Notes: a model not told the origin generated them from the letters alone. DNA of 50,130 nucleotides from an uncultured Deefgea sp. (GCF_947072475.1 NZ_CAMTIA010000021.1:1-50130); one strand, 5' to 3'; positions 1-7,288 are shown, counted from the first letter of the stretch. Made by a program: numbers and translations.

Positions 1-594
1 GGAAAAACTGATCGAGCTAAAGACAGGGTTTTCAATCAAATTTTCCGCATACCCTTTTTTAATAATTCAAGCTCCATCTTGATGGTTGAAGGAAAGTTAG
101 ATAGACTTTATTTTGAAGCTTTAAGAGCTCCAGAGCATGGGAAAAATAAATTGGATTTTGAAGGTGAAATTTTCGACTATGATGGGTGGACAACTTTAAA
201 AAATCCAACACTGTTGAGGTTTTTAAGAAGTAGATGTAAACAGTTTTTTATAACTTATGATTTAGATATTGAGAAAGATTTGGAAAGTATTCTTAAGCAG
301 AATAGCTTCAAACGTTCTGTCGATTATATTTCAATTGGTCAAGATAAAGCTGGATTTAGAAATATAGAAGGTCTTGTCCCAAGAAAATATATTGATGCAA
401 TTAACTTAGAGAATAGTGAATTAACTTCAGCGGCAATGCATGGTTCAAAAGTAGAGCAAGAATCAGCAAAGGCAAATCTGAAAAAATTATATACCGATAA
501 ATTTATCAAAGAAGCAAAAATTTCTGATGGTGATTATGATGAATTTTACAAGCTGGTGAAAATTATTAATAAATCATTTTCTAGGGCTAAGTAA
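1..594 (+). CDS. C-terminal part of a TOPRIM-domain protein, probably OLD-family ATP-dependent nuclease (5' truncated by window)
   Basis: The reading frame is open from base 1, so this is the tail of a longer gene; the only candidate starts inside the window (TTG at 79, ATG at 82) fall in the middle of a domain strand. The visible part has a TOPRIM-like pattern: a hydrophobic strand followed by VEGKLD (the catalytic-type Glu), and about 65 residues later FFITYDLD (the DxD pair), then a conserved-looking NIEGLVP. In OLD-family nucleases such a domain follows an N-terminal ABC-type ATPase and cuts DNA; many act in phage defence. The coding sequence is much richer in A+T than the downstream genes, consistent with horizontal transfer. 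The stop codon TAA (592-594) is also the first base triplet of a dispersed repeat. The ATPase part is not visible, so the family call is inference. Confidence 0.6.
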   Translation, partial: GKTDRAKDRVFNQIFRIPFFNNSSSILMVEGKLDRLYFEALRAPEHGKNKLDFEGEIFDYDGWTTLKNPTLLRFLRSRCKQFFITYDLDIEKDLESILKQNSFKRSVDYISIGQDKAGFRNIEGLVPRKYIDAINLENSELTSAAMHGSKVEQESAKANLKKLYTDKFIKEAKISDGDYDEFYKLVKIINKSFSRAK

Positions 595-702
595 CTCGTA
601 AGCCGCAATCGTAGGGTGCTGATGAGCGAAGCGAATCGCACCGTTGCGATGCTTATTTACGGCGCATTCGGCGCAATTCGCTGTGCTCATTGACGCCCTA
701 CG
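592..702. repeat. Intergenic palindromic repeat (GTAGGGTGC family), copy 1
   Basis: A lead-in (AACTCGTAAGCCGCAATCG) is followed by an imperfect inverted repeat from CGTAGGGTGCTGATGAGC to GCTCATTGACGCCCTACG (610-702). Near-identical copies lie at 1764-1856 and 2077-2168. No coding function is apparent; the repeat begins in the stop codon of the TOPRIM gene. Confidence 0.85.
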
Positions 703-705
703 TAA

Positions 706-756
706 TATGTATTTGCTTGTAGTCTCTGATTCTCAAAGCTTTGCTGGCAATACATG
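706..756. repeat. 51-bp palindromic repeat, copy 1 of 11
   Basis: The ends TATGTAT and AATACATG match the 51-bp family defined in this window; the interior (TTGCTTGTAG ... TTTGCTGGCA) is nearly the same as in the copies at 1862 and 4108. Confidence 0.8.
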
Positions 757-1024
757 GATGTTTTTTCTTGATCGTTGGTCTGGGGCTTGAGATCCCGTGT
801 AAGCGCACCGAGTGCGGAGTGAGACGAACGGTTTTATCGTTTGGCTCGCGACAATCGAGGGGACAGCGGAGCTGGGCGCGCTCGGGTCGCCTTTCTTTGG
901 CCTACTTTTCTTTGGCGAAGCAAAGAAAAGTAGGTGCCGCGCGGCATGAGCGCCATGCTGGAAACCGCGATGCCGCTCAACATTGGCCCCGCGCTTGTTG
1001 GGCTGCGCAGGCTTAGCCCAACTT
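757..1024 (+). repeat. Long structured intergenic module with 13-bp hairpin, copy 1
   Basis: This stretch of about 268 bp follows the 51-bp repeat and matches 4159-4424 over nearly its whole length. Its central part is homologous, in opposite orientation, to 8945-9165 and 37560-37770. It contains a perfect stem CTACTTTTCTTTG (902-914) with loop GCGAAG and the complementary arm at 921-933. It ends with a second hairpin, TTGGGCT ... AGCCCAA (998-1021). Open frames across it differ in strand between copies and are interpreted as spurious. No other gene is visible in the 592 bases between 595 and 1186. Confidence 0.85.
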
Positions 1025-1039
1025 ACCAAAGCGTTTTAT

Positions 1040-1067
1040 GGCGGGTTACGCCTGCGGCTAACCCGCC
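1040..1067. repeat. GGCGGGTTA hairpin repeat, copy 1
   Basis: Inverted repeat GGCGGGTTA ... TAACCCGCC with an 10-nt interior; a second, slightly diverged copy at 2192-2219 forms the 3' end of a small gene. Confidence 0.7.
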
Positions 1068-1076
1068 CTACGGTGT

Positions 1077-1127
1077 GATGTATTTGCATGTAGGCTTTGA
1101 TGAATGCTGCTTCGCTGGCGATACATC
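1077..1127. repeat. 51-bp palindromic repeat, copy 2 of 11
   Basis: Ends GATGTAT and GATACATC, exactly 51 bp. The interior TTGCATGTAGGCTTTGATG resembles the copies at 706, 1862 and 4108. Confidence 0.75.
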
Positions 1128-1186
1128 AAAACAATTGATTAAAGCTTATACCGCGTGGCGGCTGAGTGATCCAATCGCCTGCGGCC

Positions 1187-1537
1187 TCACAGCACCAGCA
1201 ATGATTCAAATCCGCCAAAAATCATCCGTTTGCCGTCGCAAGGCATGGGGTTGGTTTTGATGTCGAATAGCGGTTCTTGCATTAGCTTTTCCCATGCGGC
1301 ATCGCGCGCGGCTTTGGATGGCCATGTGATCCACGAAAAAACGACGGTTTCGTCGGCTTGTAATTGCACGGCGAGTGGGAATGAGGTGAGTTTGCCTTCG
1401 GGCACGTCCACGCCCCAGCTTTCTACGACGCTAAGCGCGCCGTGGGCTTTAAAGAGTGGCGCGGCGGCGAGGGCGTATTCTTGGTAGGCGGTGCGGTTGG
1501 CAGTGGGAACGGCGAGTACAAATCCATCGATATACAT
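1187..1537 (-). CDS. DUF1428 family protein (YbaA-like)
   Basis: A small cytosolic protein of 116 residues that I recognise as the DUF1428 family: it opens with MYIDGFVLAVP, has a middle segment FSWITWPSKAARDAAW and closes with KRMIFGGFE, all typical of that family. The family has a ferredoxin-like (dimeric alpha/beta barrel) fold and no settled function; members are usually 115-120 residues, so this one looks full length. The GGAG-like sequence just upstream of the ATG at 1537 (in the plus-strand text 'gggctcc') supports the start. It is a lone gene between two blocks of dispersed repeats, with no operon partner. Confidence 0.85.
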   Translation of the reverse strand: MYIDGFVLAVPTANRTAYQEYALAAAPLFKAHGALSVVESWGVDVPEGKLTSFPLAVQLQADETVVFSWITWPSKAARDAAWEKLMQEPLFDIKTNPMPCDGKRMIFGGFESLLVL

Positions 1538-1763
1538 ATTGGGCTCCTAGACGTAAATGGTCGCTTTCAGGTTGAGTCCATGCTGCTTTGCGCGCGGCAC
1601 GGACTGCTAGTGGTATAGCTGAAATTGTCGATTTACATCGGCCTTGCCCGCGATTGCGGGGCTGCGCAGGCTTAGCCCAACTTACCCAAGTTACTCATTA
1701 GCTGCTGCGATAAGGTGCAATGCGCTAACGCTTATTGGCACCCTACAACTCGTAAGCCGCAAT
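1538..1763. other. Intergenic stretch with partial repeat hairpins
   Basis: No gene is visible. The region holds a copy of the hairpin with arms GGGCT/AGCCC (about 1658-1680; also at 998, 3897 and 4400) and the short phrase CGCTAACGCTTATTGGCACC, which recurs near 3957 and 4468. Confidence 0.6.
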
Positions 1764-1856
1764 CGTAGGGTGCTGATGAGCGAAGCGAATCGCGCCGTTG
1801 CGATGTTTATTTGCGGCGCATTCGGCGCAATTCGCTGCGCTCATTGACGCCCTACG
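1764..1856. repeat. Intergenic palindromic repeat (GTAGGGTGC family), copy 2
   Basis: Nearly identical to 610-702, again preceded by AACTCGTAAGCCGCAATCG, and followed within 6 bases by a 51-bp repeat. Confidence 0.85.
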
Positions 1857-1861
1857 GTGTT

Positions 1862-1912
1862 GATGTATTTGCTTGTAGCCATTGATTATCAATGCTTTTC
1901 TGGCAATACCTC
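1862..1912. repeat. 51-bp palindromic repeat, copy 3 of 11
   Basis: Ends GATGTAT and AATACCTC, exactly 51 bp, with an internal palindrome ATTGAT-T-ATCAAT at its centre. The bases that follow match those following the copies at 706 and 4108 up to GGGGCTTGAG, where the sequence switches to a different module. Confidence 0.8.
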
Positions 1913-1950
1913 GATGTTATTTCTTGATCGTTGGTCTGGGGCTTGAGCGA

Positions 1951-2034
1951 GTAGGGCGTAATCGCCGAAGGCATTACGCCACTTGCGGAGCACGTCATTT
2001 GGCGTATTGCCGCTTCGCGTCGAATACGCCCTAC
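1951..2034. repeat. GTAGGGCGTA inverted-repeat module, copy 1
   Basis: Inverted ends GTAGGGCGTA and TACGCCCTAC enclose about 64 bp; a close copy lies at 4020-4103. Confidence 0.8.
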
Positions 2035-2040
2035 CTTATA

Positions 2041-2168
2041 ACTCGTAAGCCGCAATCGTAACTCGTAAGCTGCAATCGTAGGGTGCTGAGAGCACCGCGA
2101 ATCGCGCCGTTGCGATGCTTATTTACGGCGCATTCGGCGCAATTCGCGGTGCTCATTGACGCCCTACG
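2041..2168. repeat. Tandem lead-in plus GTAGGGTGC repeat, copy 3
   Basis: The 20-bp lead-in ACTCGTAAGCCGCAATCGTA is duplicated in tandem (2041-2080, one mismatch), then the inverted repeat runs from 2077 to 2168. This copy has lost a few bases in its left arm compared with copies 1 and 2. Confidence 0.8.
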
Positions 2169-2187
2169 GTGTCGTGATATTGGCACC

Positions 2188-2403
2188 TTATGGCGGGTTA
2201 CGCCTGCGGCTAAGCCGCCCTACGGTACTCACTATCCCCATCCAATTTGTTGCGTGAGCCGGTTTAATCAAACCAGCGCTTTTTTTGTAATACGGTTTTT
2301 TGCCGTAGGGCGAATGGCTTTGGTGGCTGCCACCTTTTTTCTTCATCACCCATTTGAGCAACAGGCTCAGTGCGCCGTAGAACAGCTTTTGCTTCATGCT
2401 CAT
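2188..2403 (-). CDS. Small basic protein of unknown function downstream of spo0M-like gene
   Basis: A 71-residue protein I do not recognise. The N-terminus (about residues 1-19) is amphipathic to hydrophobic, and the middle is rich in Lys, Tyr, His and Gly. The start is well supported: AAGGGG lies 7 nt before the ATG at 2403, and the ATG is only 10 nt after the stop of the Spo0M-like gene, so the two are likely cotranscribed and translationally linked. The last dozen residues are encoded by a dispersed hairpin repeat (2192-2219), so the original C-terminus was probably replaced by repeat insertion. Whether the protein is functional is unknown. Confidence 0.6.
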   Translation of the reverse strand: MSMKQKLFYGALSLLLKWVMKKKGGSHQSHSPYGKKPYYKKSAGLIKPAHATNWMGIVSTVGRLSRRRNPP

Positions 2404-2413
2404 GTGTGGCCCC

Positions 2414-3181
2414 TTAGCTCAACATCATCCGTAAACGACCTTCCCAATCGACGTTTGGCCATTGCGGGTCCATATGCATGCTCGAATAACTGTCGCGGCT
2501 AAAGCGGCGGTCGGCTTCGATCAACACATACACGCCATCGGCGCGGCTAATGCAGGTGATTTCGACTTCTTGAATTCGCGAAAATCCGTGCTGCTTGGGG
2601 CGGAACTCAAATTCTTGGTAGCAACCGATTGAGCTGGCCACTTGGCCGATGCGCGCAGTGCCGATTTCAACATCGCTGCTGACGTGGGCAAAGCCCAGAT
2701 TGCCCATGGCGGCAATCAGGCGCTGCATTTGCGCTAGCGGCTGCACATCGAGAAAATCGCGATCTTTGGCGTCAATGGCCGAGGCAATGGCTAAGTCGGT
2801 ATGAATCCACACCGCCGCTTTGACATTGGGCGCATAGCCGTAGCCCGGTGTGGCTAAGGCATAGGCGTTATTGACTGGCGTTTCGAGCGGTAAGGTCAAA
2901 GAAAAAGGCAGTCGACGCTCGACACCTGCAGTGGCGACAAAGCCGTTGGCGACGCGAAATTTGGCGATGGTTTGCGCCACGCGCACTTCGCTATCGCCGA
3001 CTTTTTGTTCGGCTTCGGTCATCAGCACGAGGTCGACGTATTCAATCGCCTGATCGACGCTGCCGCCACGAATCAACACATAACCATTGAGCGTACTGCC
3101 GGGATAAACACTGGCGTTGTCGAGTACGGTATCCACCGTCGCGCCGCCCACACCTACGGCGGCAAACAATTTCTTGAACAT
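2414..3181 (-). CDS. Spo0M (SpoOM) family arrestin-like protein
   Basis: About 255 residues. I recognise the SpoOM family from the opening segment (MFKKLFAAVGVGGATVDTVL), the central FSLTLPLETPV and the late YCYQEFEFRP-type strand before the C-terminal MDPQWPNVDWEG. The family has an arrestin-like beta-sandwich fold. In Bacillus Spo0M controls sporulation, but proteobacterial homologues are of unknown role, possibly a soluble scaffold. I place the start at the internal ATG (3181) because the family begins there; an in-frame ATG three codons upstream (3190) is the alternative. It precedes the small gene at 2188-2403 by 10 nt. Confidence 0.85.
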   Translation of the reverse strand: MFKKLFAAVGVGGATVDTVLDNASVYPGSTLNGYVLIRGGSVDQAIEYVDLVLMTEAEQKVGDSEVRVAQTIAKFRVANGFVATAGVERRLPFSLTLPLETPVNNAYALATPGYGYAPNVKAAVWIHTDLAIASAIDAKDRDFLDVQPLAQMQRLIAAMGNLGFAHVSSDVEIGTARIGQVASSIGCYQEFEFRPKQHGFSRIQEVEITCISRADGVYVLIEADRRFSRDSYSSMHMDPQWPNVDWEGRLRMMLS

Positions 3182-3283
3182 CTGTCGCATCTCTATAAAA
3201 GCAGCCCGAATGGCCGCGCCAATAAGAGTAAGGCAGCGATGAAAGGTTCAACGGTTTTGGTGGTTTAACGGGAAATATTTATT

Positions 3284-3316
3284 GTGCCTGCGGCGCAGCG
3301 AGCGCACCGCAGGTAT
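3284..3316 (-). terminator. Hairpin after the cupin gene, possible terminator
   Basis: CCTGCGG (3287-3293) pairs with CCGCAGG (3307-3313), with inner GCGC/GCGC pairing. It lies just after the stop of the cupin gene on the minus strand. There is no clear T-run, only an AT-rich tail, so termination is uncertain. Confidence 0.4.
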
Positions 3317-3327
3317 GGCAAGGCCGA

Positions 3328-3759
3328 TTACTCTTTGATGGTGAAGGGTTGAGATTTGGTACCGGTGAAAACAACGACTAATTTCACCGGCTCGGTGCCG
3401 AGGTTTTTGCCATTGTGCGCGGTGCTAATTACTTCGGCAAAGCCTTGGCCGGGGCCAAAGGTGCTGCTGCTACCGTCTTTGAGTTGCACGGTGAGCTGGC
3501 CAGATAAAATATACGCGTAGCCAGAAACAGGGTGTTGATGCCAGCCGGTTTCTTTGCCGGCGGGGATTTCAACCTGCAGCATGGTCGCTTCGGGATCATC
3601 GGTGTGGTTGTAATGAATCGGCTGGCCGTTGGCGGTGGTGCTGGTTTTAAATACGACATTGGCGGCCACGTCTTTTTTGTAAACGCTGCTATGGTCATCG
3701 GCAGCCAATGCCGTGAACGCGGTGAAAACCCCGACCAGACCCAGTAAGGCAATACGCAT
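3328..3759 (-). CDS. Secreted single-domain cupin protein
   Basis: A 143-residue periplasmic protein. The signal peptide is MRIALLGLVGVFTAFTALA followed by ADDH. The mature part is one cupin barrel: a first motif with metal-binding-type residues (GWHQHPVSGYAYILSG, with His-x-His and a later Gly turn) and a second with GQGFAEV ... HNG. Cupins bind a metal and act as enzymes, sugar binders or sensors; the substrate here cannot be told. The start at 3759 is chosen because GGAG lies 8 nt upstream and the signal peptide begins there; the frame extends further upstream but without signal logic. It is a lone gene bordered by repeats upstream. Confidence 0.85.
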   Translation of the reverse strand: MRIALLGLVGVFTAFTALAADDHSSVYKKDVAANVVFKTSTTANGQPIHYNHTDDPEATMLQVEIPAGKETGWHQHPVSGYAYILSGQLTVQLKDGSSSTFGPGQGFAEVISTAHNGKNLGTEPVKLVVVFTGTKSQPFTIKE

Positions 3760-3859
3760 ATTATTACTCCGTGCATGTAAATATAGTAAGTATATCGTAA
3801 ATATTTGAGCGAGTAGATGGGGGAGCGCAGCGATACCCATCAATCAGGGCGATAGGCAT

Positions 3860-4019
3860 CGCCGCGCAGCCATCTTAGCGACACACCGCGCGATTTTTGG
3901 GCTGCGCAGCCTTAGCCCAACTTACCCAATAACTCATTAGCTGCTGCGATATGGTGCGCTAACGCTTATTGGCACCCTACAGCGGTCGTGATGTTGGCGT
4001 CTTGTGGCGCCTGCAGTGA
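3860..4019. other. Intergenic repeat-rich stretch upstream of the cupin gene
   Basis: Contains the TTGGGCT ... AGCCCAA hairpin (3897-3920) followed by the phrase CGCTAACGCTTATTGGCACC. No gene is visible. Confidence 0.6.
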
Positions 4020-4103
4020 GTAGGGCGTAATCGCCGAAGGCATTACGCCGCTTGCGGAGCACTTCATTCGGCGTATTGCCGCTGCGCGTCGAATACGCCC
4101 TAC
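4020..4103. repeat. GTAGGGCGTA inverted-repeat module, copy 2
   Basis: Ends GTAGGGCGTA and TACGCCCTAC; nearly the same as 1951-2034. A 51-bp repeat starts 5 bases later. Confidence 0.8.
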
Positions 4104-4107
4104 CTTA

Positions 4108-4158
4108 TAGGTATTTACTTGTGGCTTTTGACTATCAATGCTTTGCTGGCAATACATC
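4108..4158. repeat. 51-bp palindromic repeat, copy 4 of 11
   Basis: Ends TAGGTAT and AATACATC, exactly 51 bp, followed by the same long module as copy 1. Confidence 0.85.
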
Positions 4159-4424
4159 GATGATATTTCTTGATCGTTGGTTTGGGGCTTGAGATCCCGT
4201 GTAAGCGCACCGAGTGCGAAGTGAGACAAACAGTTTTATCGTTTGGCTCGCGACAATCGAGGGAACAGCGGAGCTGGGCGCGTTCGGGTCGCCTTTCTTT
4301 GGCCTACTTTTCTTTGGCGAAGCAAAGAAAAGTAGGTGCCGCGCGGCATGAGCGCAATGCTGGAAACCGCGCTGCCGCTCAACATTTACCGCGCGATTGT
4401 TGGGCTGCGCAGGCTTAGCCCAAC
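4159..4424 (+). repeat. Long structured intergenic module with 13-bp hairpin, copy 2
   Basis: Matches 757-1024 closely. It carries the same stem CTACTTTTCTTTG (4304-4316) / CAAAGAAAAGTAG (4323-4335) and ends in the TTGGGCT/AGCCCAA hairpin at 4400-4423. More short repeat phrases follow to about 4530, where the CDF gene ends. Confidence 0.85.
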
Positions 4425-4532
4425 TTACCCAATAACTCATTAGCTGCTGCAATATGGTGCAATGCGCTAACGCTTATTGGCACCCTACAGCGGTCGTGAT
4501 GTTGGCGTCTTGTGGCGGCTTACGCCTGCAGC

Positions 4533-5423
4533 TTATTTTTTGTCGGCAGGGTCAACGTGGGTCATGACGTTGAGCACGTCGCTGTGTTGGTTGAGGACGC
4601 GCTGGCGGGCGAGGACGGCGATGTTGTGGCCTTGCTCGACGCTCATCGTGCGATCGACTTCAACATGCACGTCGACCAAAATCAAATCGCCCATTTTGCG
4701 GGTTTTGAGCGCATGAATGCCCAGTACGTCGGGCGTTTCGCTCAGGGTTTGCTCGATGCCGCTGATGGTGGCTTCATCGACGGCGCGATCCATTAAATCG
4801 TTCATCGCATTCCATGCAAAGCGCCAGCCCATTTTGCCGACCATTAGGCCCACAATCATCGCGGCGATGGGGTCAAGAAAGTGATAACCGAGCAAATTAC
4901 CGCCAATGCCTAGCGCAACGACTAAAGACGATGCGGCATCCGAGCGGGCATGCCAAGCGTTGGCGACCAACATGCTAGAGCGCACGCGCTCAGCGACGGC
5001 GAGCATATAGCGAAACAGCAATTCTTTACTCACTAGCGCGCCCAGCGCCACCCATAGCGCAATGCTTTTGACTGGGGCGATGGATTCGGGATGCTGGATT
5101 TTGCCCAGCGCCGACCACAACATGCCAATGCCCACCACCAACAGCAAGGTGCCCAGCACCAGCGAGGCGGCGTTTTCATAGCGTTGATGGCCGTAATGAT
5201 GGTCGGCGTCGGCGTCTTTTTGGCTGTGATGATTGGCAAATAGCACCACAAAATCGGCGATTAAGTCCGATAGCGAATGAATCGCATCGGCGATCAAGGC
5301 TTGCGAGTGCGCGAAAACACCGGCAACCAGCTGGATGGCGGTGAGCACGACATTGACGACCACGCTAATCCAAGTGCTGCGTTTGGCGGCGGCTTGTTTA
5401 TCAATGGAAGTGGGATTTGGCAT
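4533..5423 (-). CDS. Cation diffusion facilitator (CDF) family metal exporter
   Basis: An inner-membrane antiporter of 296 residues that would export divalent metal (Zn, Fe, Co or similar) against protons. Five to six membrane segments occupy roughly residues 18-195. The transport site shows in helix 2 as HSLSD (His49, Asp53) and in helix 5 as HARSD (His158, Asp162), a HD-HD pattern; E. coli FieF has Asp-Asp in the first pair, so metal preference may differ. A His-rich loop lies near residues 65-80, and a cytosolic C-terminal domain (about 205-290) with VDVHVEVD completes the family architecture. The stop lies directly against the upstream repeat block. Monocistronic. Confidence 0.92.
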   Translation of the reverse strand: MPNPTSIDKQAAAKRSTWISVVVNVVLTAIQLVAGVFAHSQALIADAIHSLSDLIADFVVLFANHHSQKDADADHHYGHQRYENAASLVLGTLLLVVGIGMLWSALGKIQHPESIAPVKSIALWVALGALVSKELLFRYMLAVAERVRSSMLVANAWHARSDAASSLVVALGIGGNLLGYHFLDPIAAMIVGLMVGKMGWRFAWNAMNDLMDRAVDEATISGIEQTLSETPDVLGIHALKTRKMGDLILVDVHVEVDRTMSVEQGHNIAVLARQRVLNQHSDVLNVMTHVDPADKK

Positions 5424-5612
5424 AGAGTCGTCCGGTCGGGCGGGCAGAAAGAAGCTTGATTATACGGCGTGGCGATTTTTTTGACCTGAGGGTGGTCAAG
5501 CTCAGGCGATTGGCAGGGCTGACATACGGGCGCTATGTATCTTTCGGTTGTTTTTCATTTTGCTGGCGGTCTATCCTAGGTATTAATGGGTTTGCTGGGT
5601 AAGGAGAGACGG

Positions 5613-5957
5613 ATGTTGGATGTCCAGTTAGAAAGTAATCGTTATATGGCGCAGTTTTTTCGCCAATTTAAATCGTATGCGAGGGCGGTGAAGCTCAATA
5701 TTGCCAATGAATTACCCGAAATCATTCGGCATCGACCCCATAAAATTAAAGCGGCGTATCACTTAAAACGGGCAGAGCGGGTGATTTATGAATATAAAAT
5801 CGTTTTGTCACCGGAGATGAATTTTCGCGCAGCGTATATTCAAGATAAGCATCACATTACGGTGTTTTTTATTTCGGATACTTTGATTAAGCATGAGTTT
5901 GTTAAACAGCTGGCGGCGACTGATTTGGTGGATGCCGCGAATGGATTGGCGGGCTAA
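5613..5957 (+). CDS. Orphan small protein of unknown function
   Basis: 114 residues, not recognised. The start at 5613 is chosen for a strong ribosome binding site (AAGGAGAGACGG directly before ATG); an upstream in-frame ATG at 5586 has none. The protein has no signal peptide or membrane segment. Residues about 45-90 are a Lys/Arg-rich helix, then two or three beta-like strands (YEYKIVL, NFRAAYI, ITVFFI), loosely like RelE/ParE toxins, but I see no antitoxin partner, so that is only a suggestion. The TAA stop lies in the arm of a hairpin shared with the convergent gene's terminator. Confidence 0.7.
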   Translation: MLDVQLESNRYMAQFFRQFKSYARAVKLNIANELPEIIRHRPHKIKAAYHLKRAERVIYEYKIVLSPEMNFRAAYIQDKHHITVFFISDTLIKHEFVKQLAATDLVDAANGLAG

Positions 5958-5982
5958 AAAAAGCCCGCCAAATACGGCGGGC
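5956..5982 (-). terminator. Rho-independent terminator of the ferric-reductase-like gene
   Basis: On the minus strand GCCCGCC, loop GTATTT, GGCGGGC is followed by a run of 7 T (complement of 5956-5962). An alternative hairpin, TGGCGGGCT (5947-5955) with AGCCCGCCA (5962-5970), overlaps it and could serve the plus-strand gene, so the site may be bidirectional with mutually exclusive folds. Confidence 0.8.
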
Positions 5983-6007
5983 CAAAGCAGTTGATCATTA
6001 TGGGGGC

Positions 6008-7288
6008 TTAGCGCATGGCAAAAGCTTCATGGTGAAAGCGTGGTGCGCTGGCGTGCTGGCTTAAATAATCTTGAATCATTTGCCCTAAGCCAGCTGGGCC
6101 GCAGTACCAAATATCACTCAGTTGCTCGATAGGGATTTGGCGAATATCCAGTCTTTGCCCTAAATCGCTTTCGATTAAATGCAGGCGAATTTGTTTTTTG
6201 GCGCAAGCGGCTTGGATTTCAGCCAGTCGTGCCGCATGCTCGGCTTGGGTGACACAGTAATAAAAATCAATCGGCTGCTGCTGAAACTGAGCGCTTTCTA
6301 GCCAAGCTAAAAAAGGCGTTACGCCAATGCCACCGGCAATCCAAGCTTGCCCTTGTGCGCCGCTGGCCTTGCCATCAAAGCGGCCATACGGGCCTTCGAT
6401 TTGCACTGGGCCACCCACCTGCAGCTGCTGCGCGAGTGTACGGGTATAGTCGCCCAAGCCTTTGATGATAAAGCGTAGCTGGCCATTACCCCGATCGGCC
6501 GAGGCAATAGTATACGGATGAGCACCCTCGGCTGGATCAAAACTCACCAGTGCAAATTGCCCAGCGGTATGCCCTGGCCACGTATTGAGCTGGCAAGTTA
6601 CTTCTAATTGATTGGCCGCCAATTGTTCAATATGTTGGATCTGGCCTTGGTGTTGTTGGCGTTTGCCAATTTGCCCAAATAGCGAATACAGCGCACACAG
6701 CGAGCCAACGAACAAAGCGATGGCCATTAAAGCGCCCACTGGCGTCAGCCAAAATTCGCTCGGCATTAAAATCAGGCCATGAAATGCGCCCATTAAAAAT
6801 AGCGGGGCAAACAGCTGGTGTACTTTGCGCCAATAGCGATAAGGCACCGCGCGCAGTAGCGCTAAAATCACCATCGCCAAAATCGCCCATGCCGCCCATT
6901 CACCGACGTCTTTCGCCAAAGAAACTAGCGGTTCTTTGATTTTGGCACCGCTACGAATGCGTGGCGCGGCCCATTTCATCGCCAGCAACAGTTTGGGCGA
7001 TAACTTAATCAACCAATGCGCGGCGAGCAAAATCCCGGCGGTAATCCCGAGCTGCTTGTGCAGCGCATACATTTTATCCAGGCCACTAAGGGTGTTTTCT
7101 AGCCATGCTGGGCGCACTGCCAAGAGCATGGCGGCGGACATCACCGTCATCAGCTGCACACCGGTGAGCAGCACCAGCTCGTGCCGCCATTGCCAATAGC
7201 TAATAGGCATGCCGTTTTGTAAGTAACTGGCTGCGCAATACAGCAGCGTGCTGATGAGTAAAATCAGCGGCAGTGGCTTGGTATACAT
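6008..7288 (-). CDS. Ferric-reductase-like transmembrane flavoprotein (FAD/NAD(P)H oxidoreductase)
   Basis: A membrane electron-transfer protein of 426 residues. The N-terminal half (about 1-215) has six hydrophobic segments with His residues placed as in ferric-reductase-like heme domains (LHKQLGIT, AAHWL, KVHQLFAP, GAFHGLIL). The C-terminal half is a ferredoxin-reductase module: FAD motif HPYTIAS (about 265), a phosphate-binding GPYGRF, and the nucleotide-binding GGIGVTPF followed by WYCGPAGLG. It would pass electrons from NAD(P)H through FAD and heme across the membrane; the acceptor (ferric iron, oxygen or other) is not determinable. The start at 7288 is chosen because AAGGAA lies 7 nt upstream and the first membrane helix follows; the frame extends 26 codons further without support. 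Confidence 0.88.
   Translation of the reverse strand: MYTKPLPLILLISTLLYCAASYLQNGMPISYWQWRHELVLLTGVQLMTVMSAAMLLAVRPAWLENTLSGLDKMYALHKQLGITAGILLAAHWLIKLSPKLLLAMKWAAPRIRSGAKIKEPLVSLAKDVGEWAAWAILAMVILALLRAVPYRYWRKVHQLFAPLFLMGAFHGLILMPSEFWLTPVGALMAIALFVGSLCALYSLFGQIGKRQQHQGQIQHIEQLAANQLEVTCQLNTWPGHTAGQFALVSFDPAEGAHPYTIASADRGNGQLRFIIKGLGDYTRTLAQQLQVGGPVQIEGPYGRFDGKASGAQGQAWIAGGIGVTPFLAWLESAQFQQQPIDFYYCVTQAEHAARLAEIQAACAKKQIRLHLIESDLGQRLDIRQIPIEQLSDIWYCGPAGLGQMIQDYLSQHASAPRFHHEAFAMR

Noticed and set aside
733-1029. Open frames of about 90-105 codons over the long intergenic module (both strands; again at 4135-4452, 8847-9224 and 37553-37795)
   Set aside because: They track repeated non-coding modules, appear on either strand in different copies, and have no ribosome binding site; such frames are often misannotated as hypothetical proteins.
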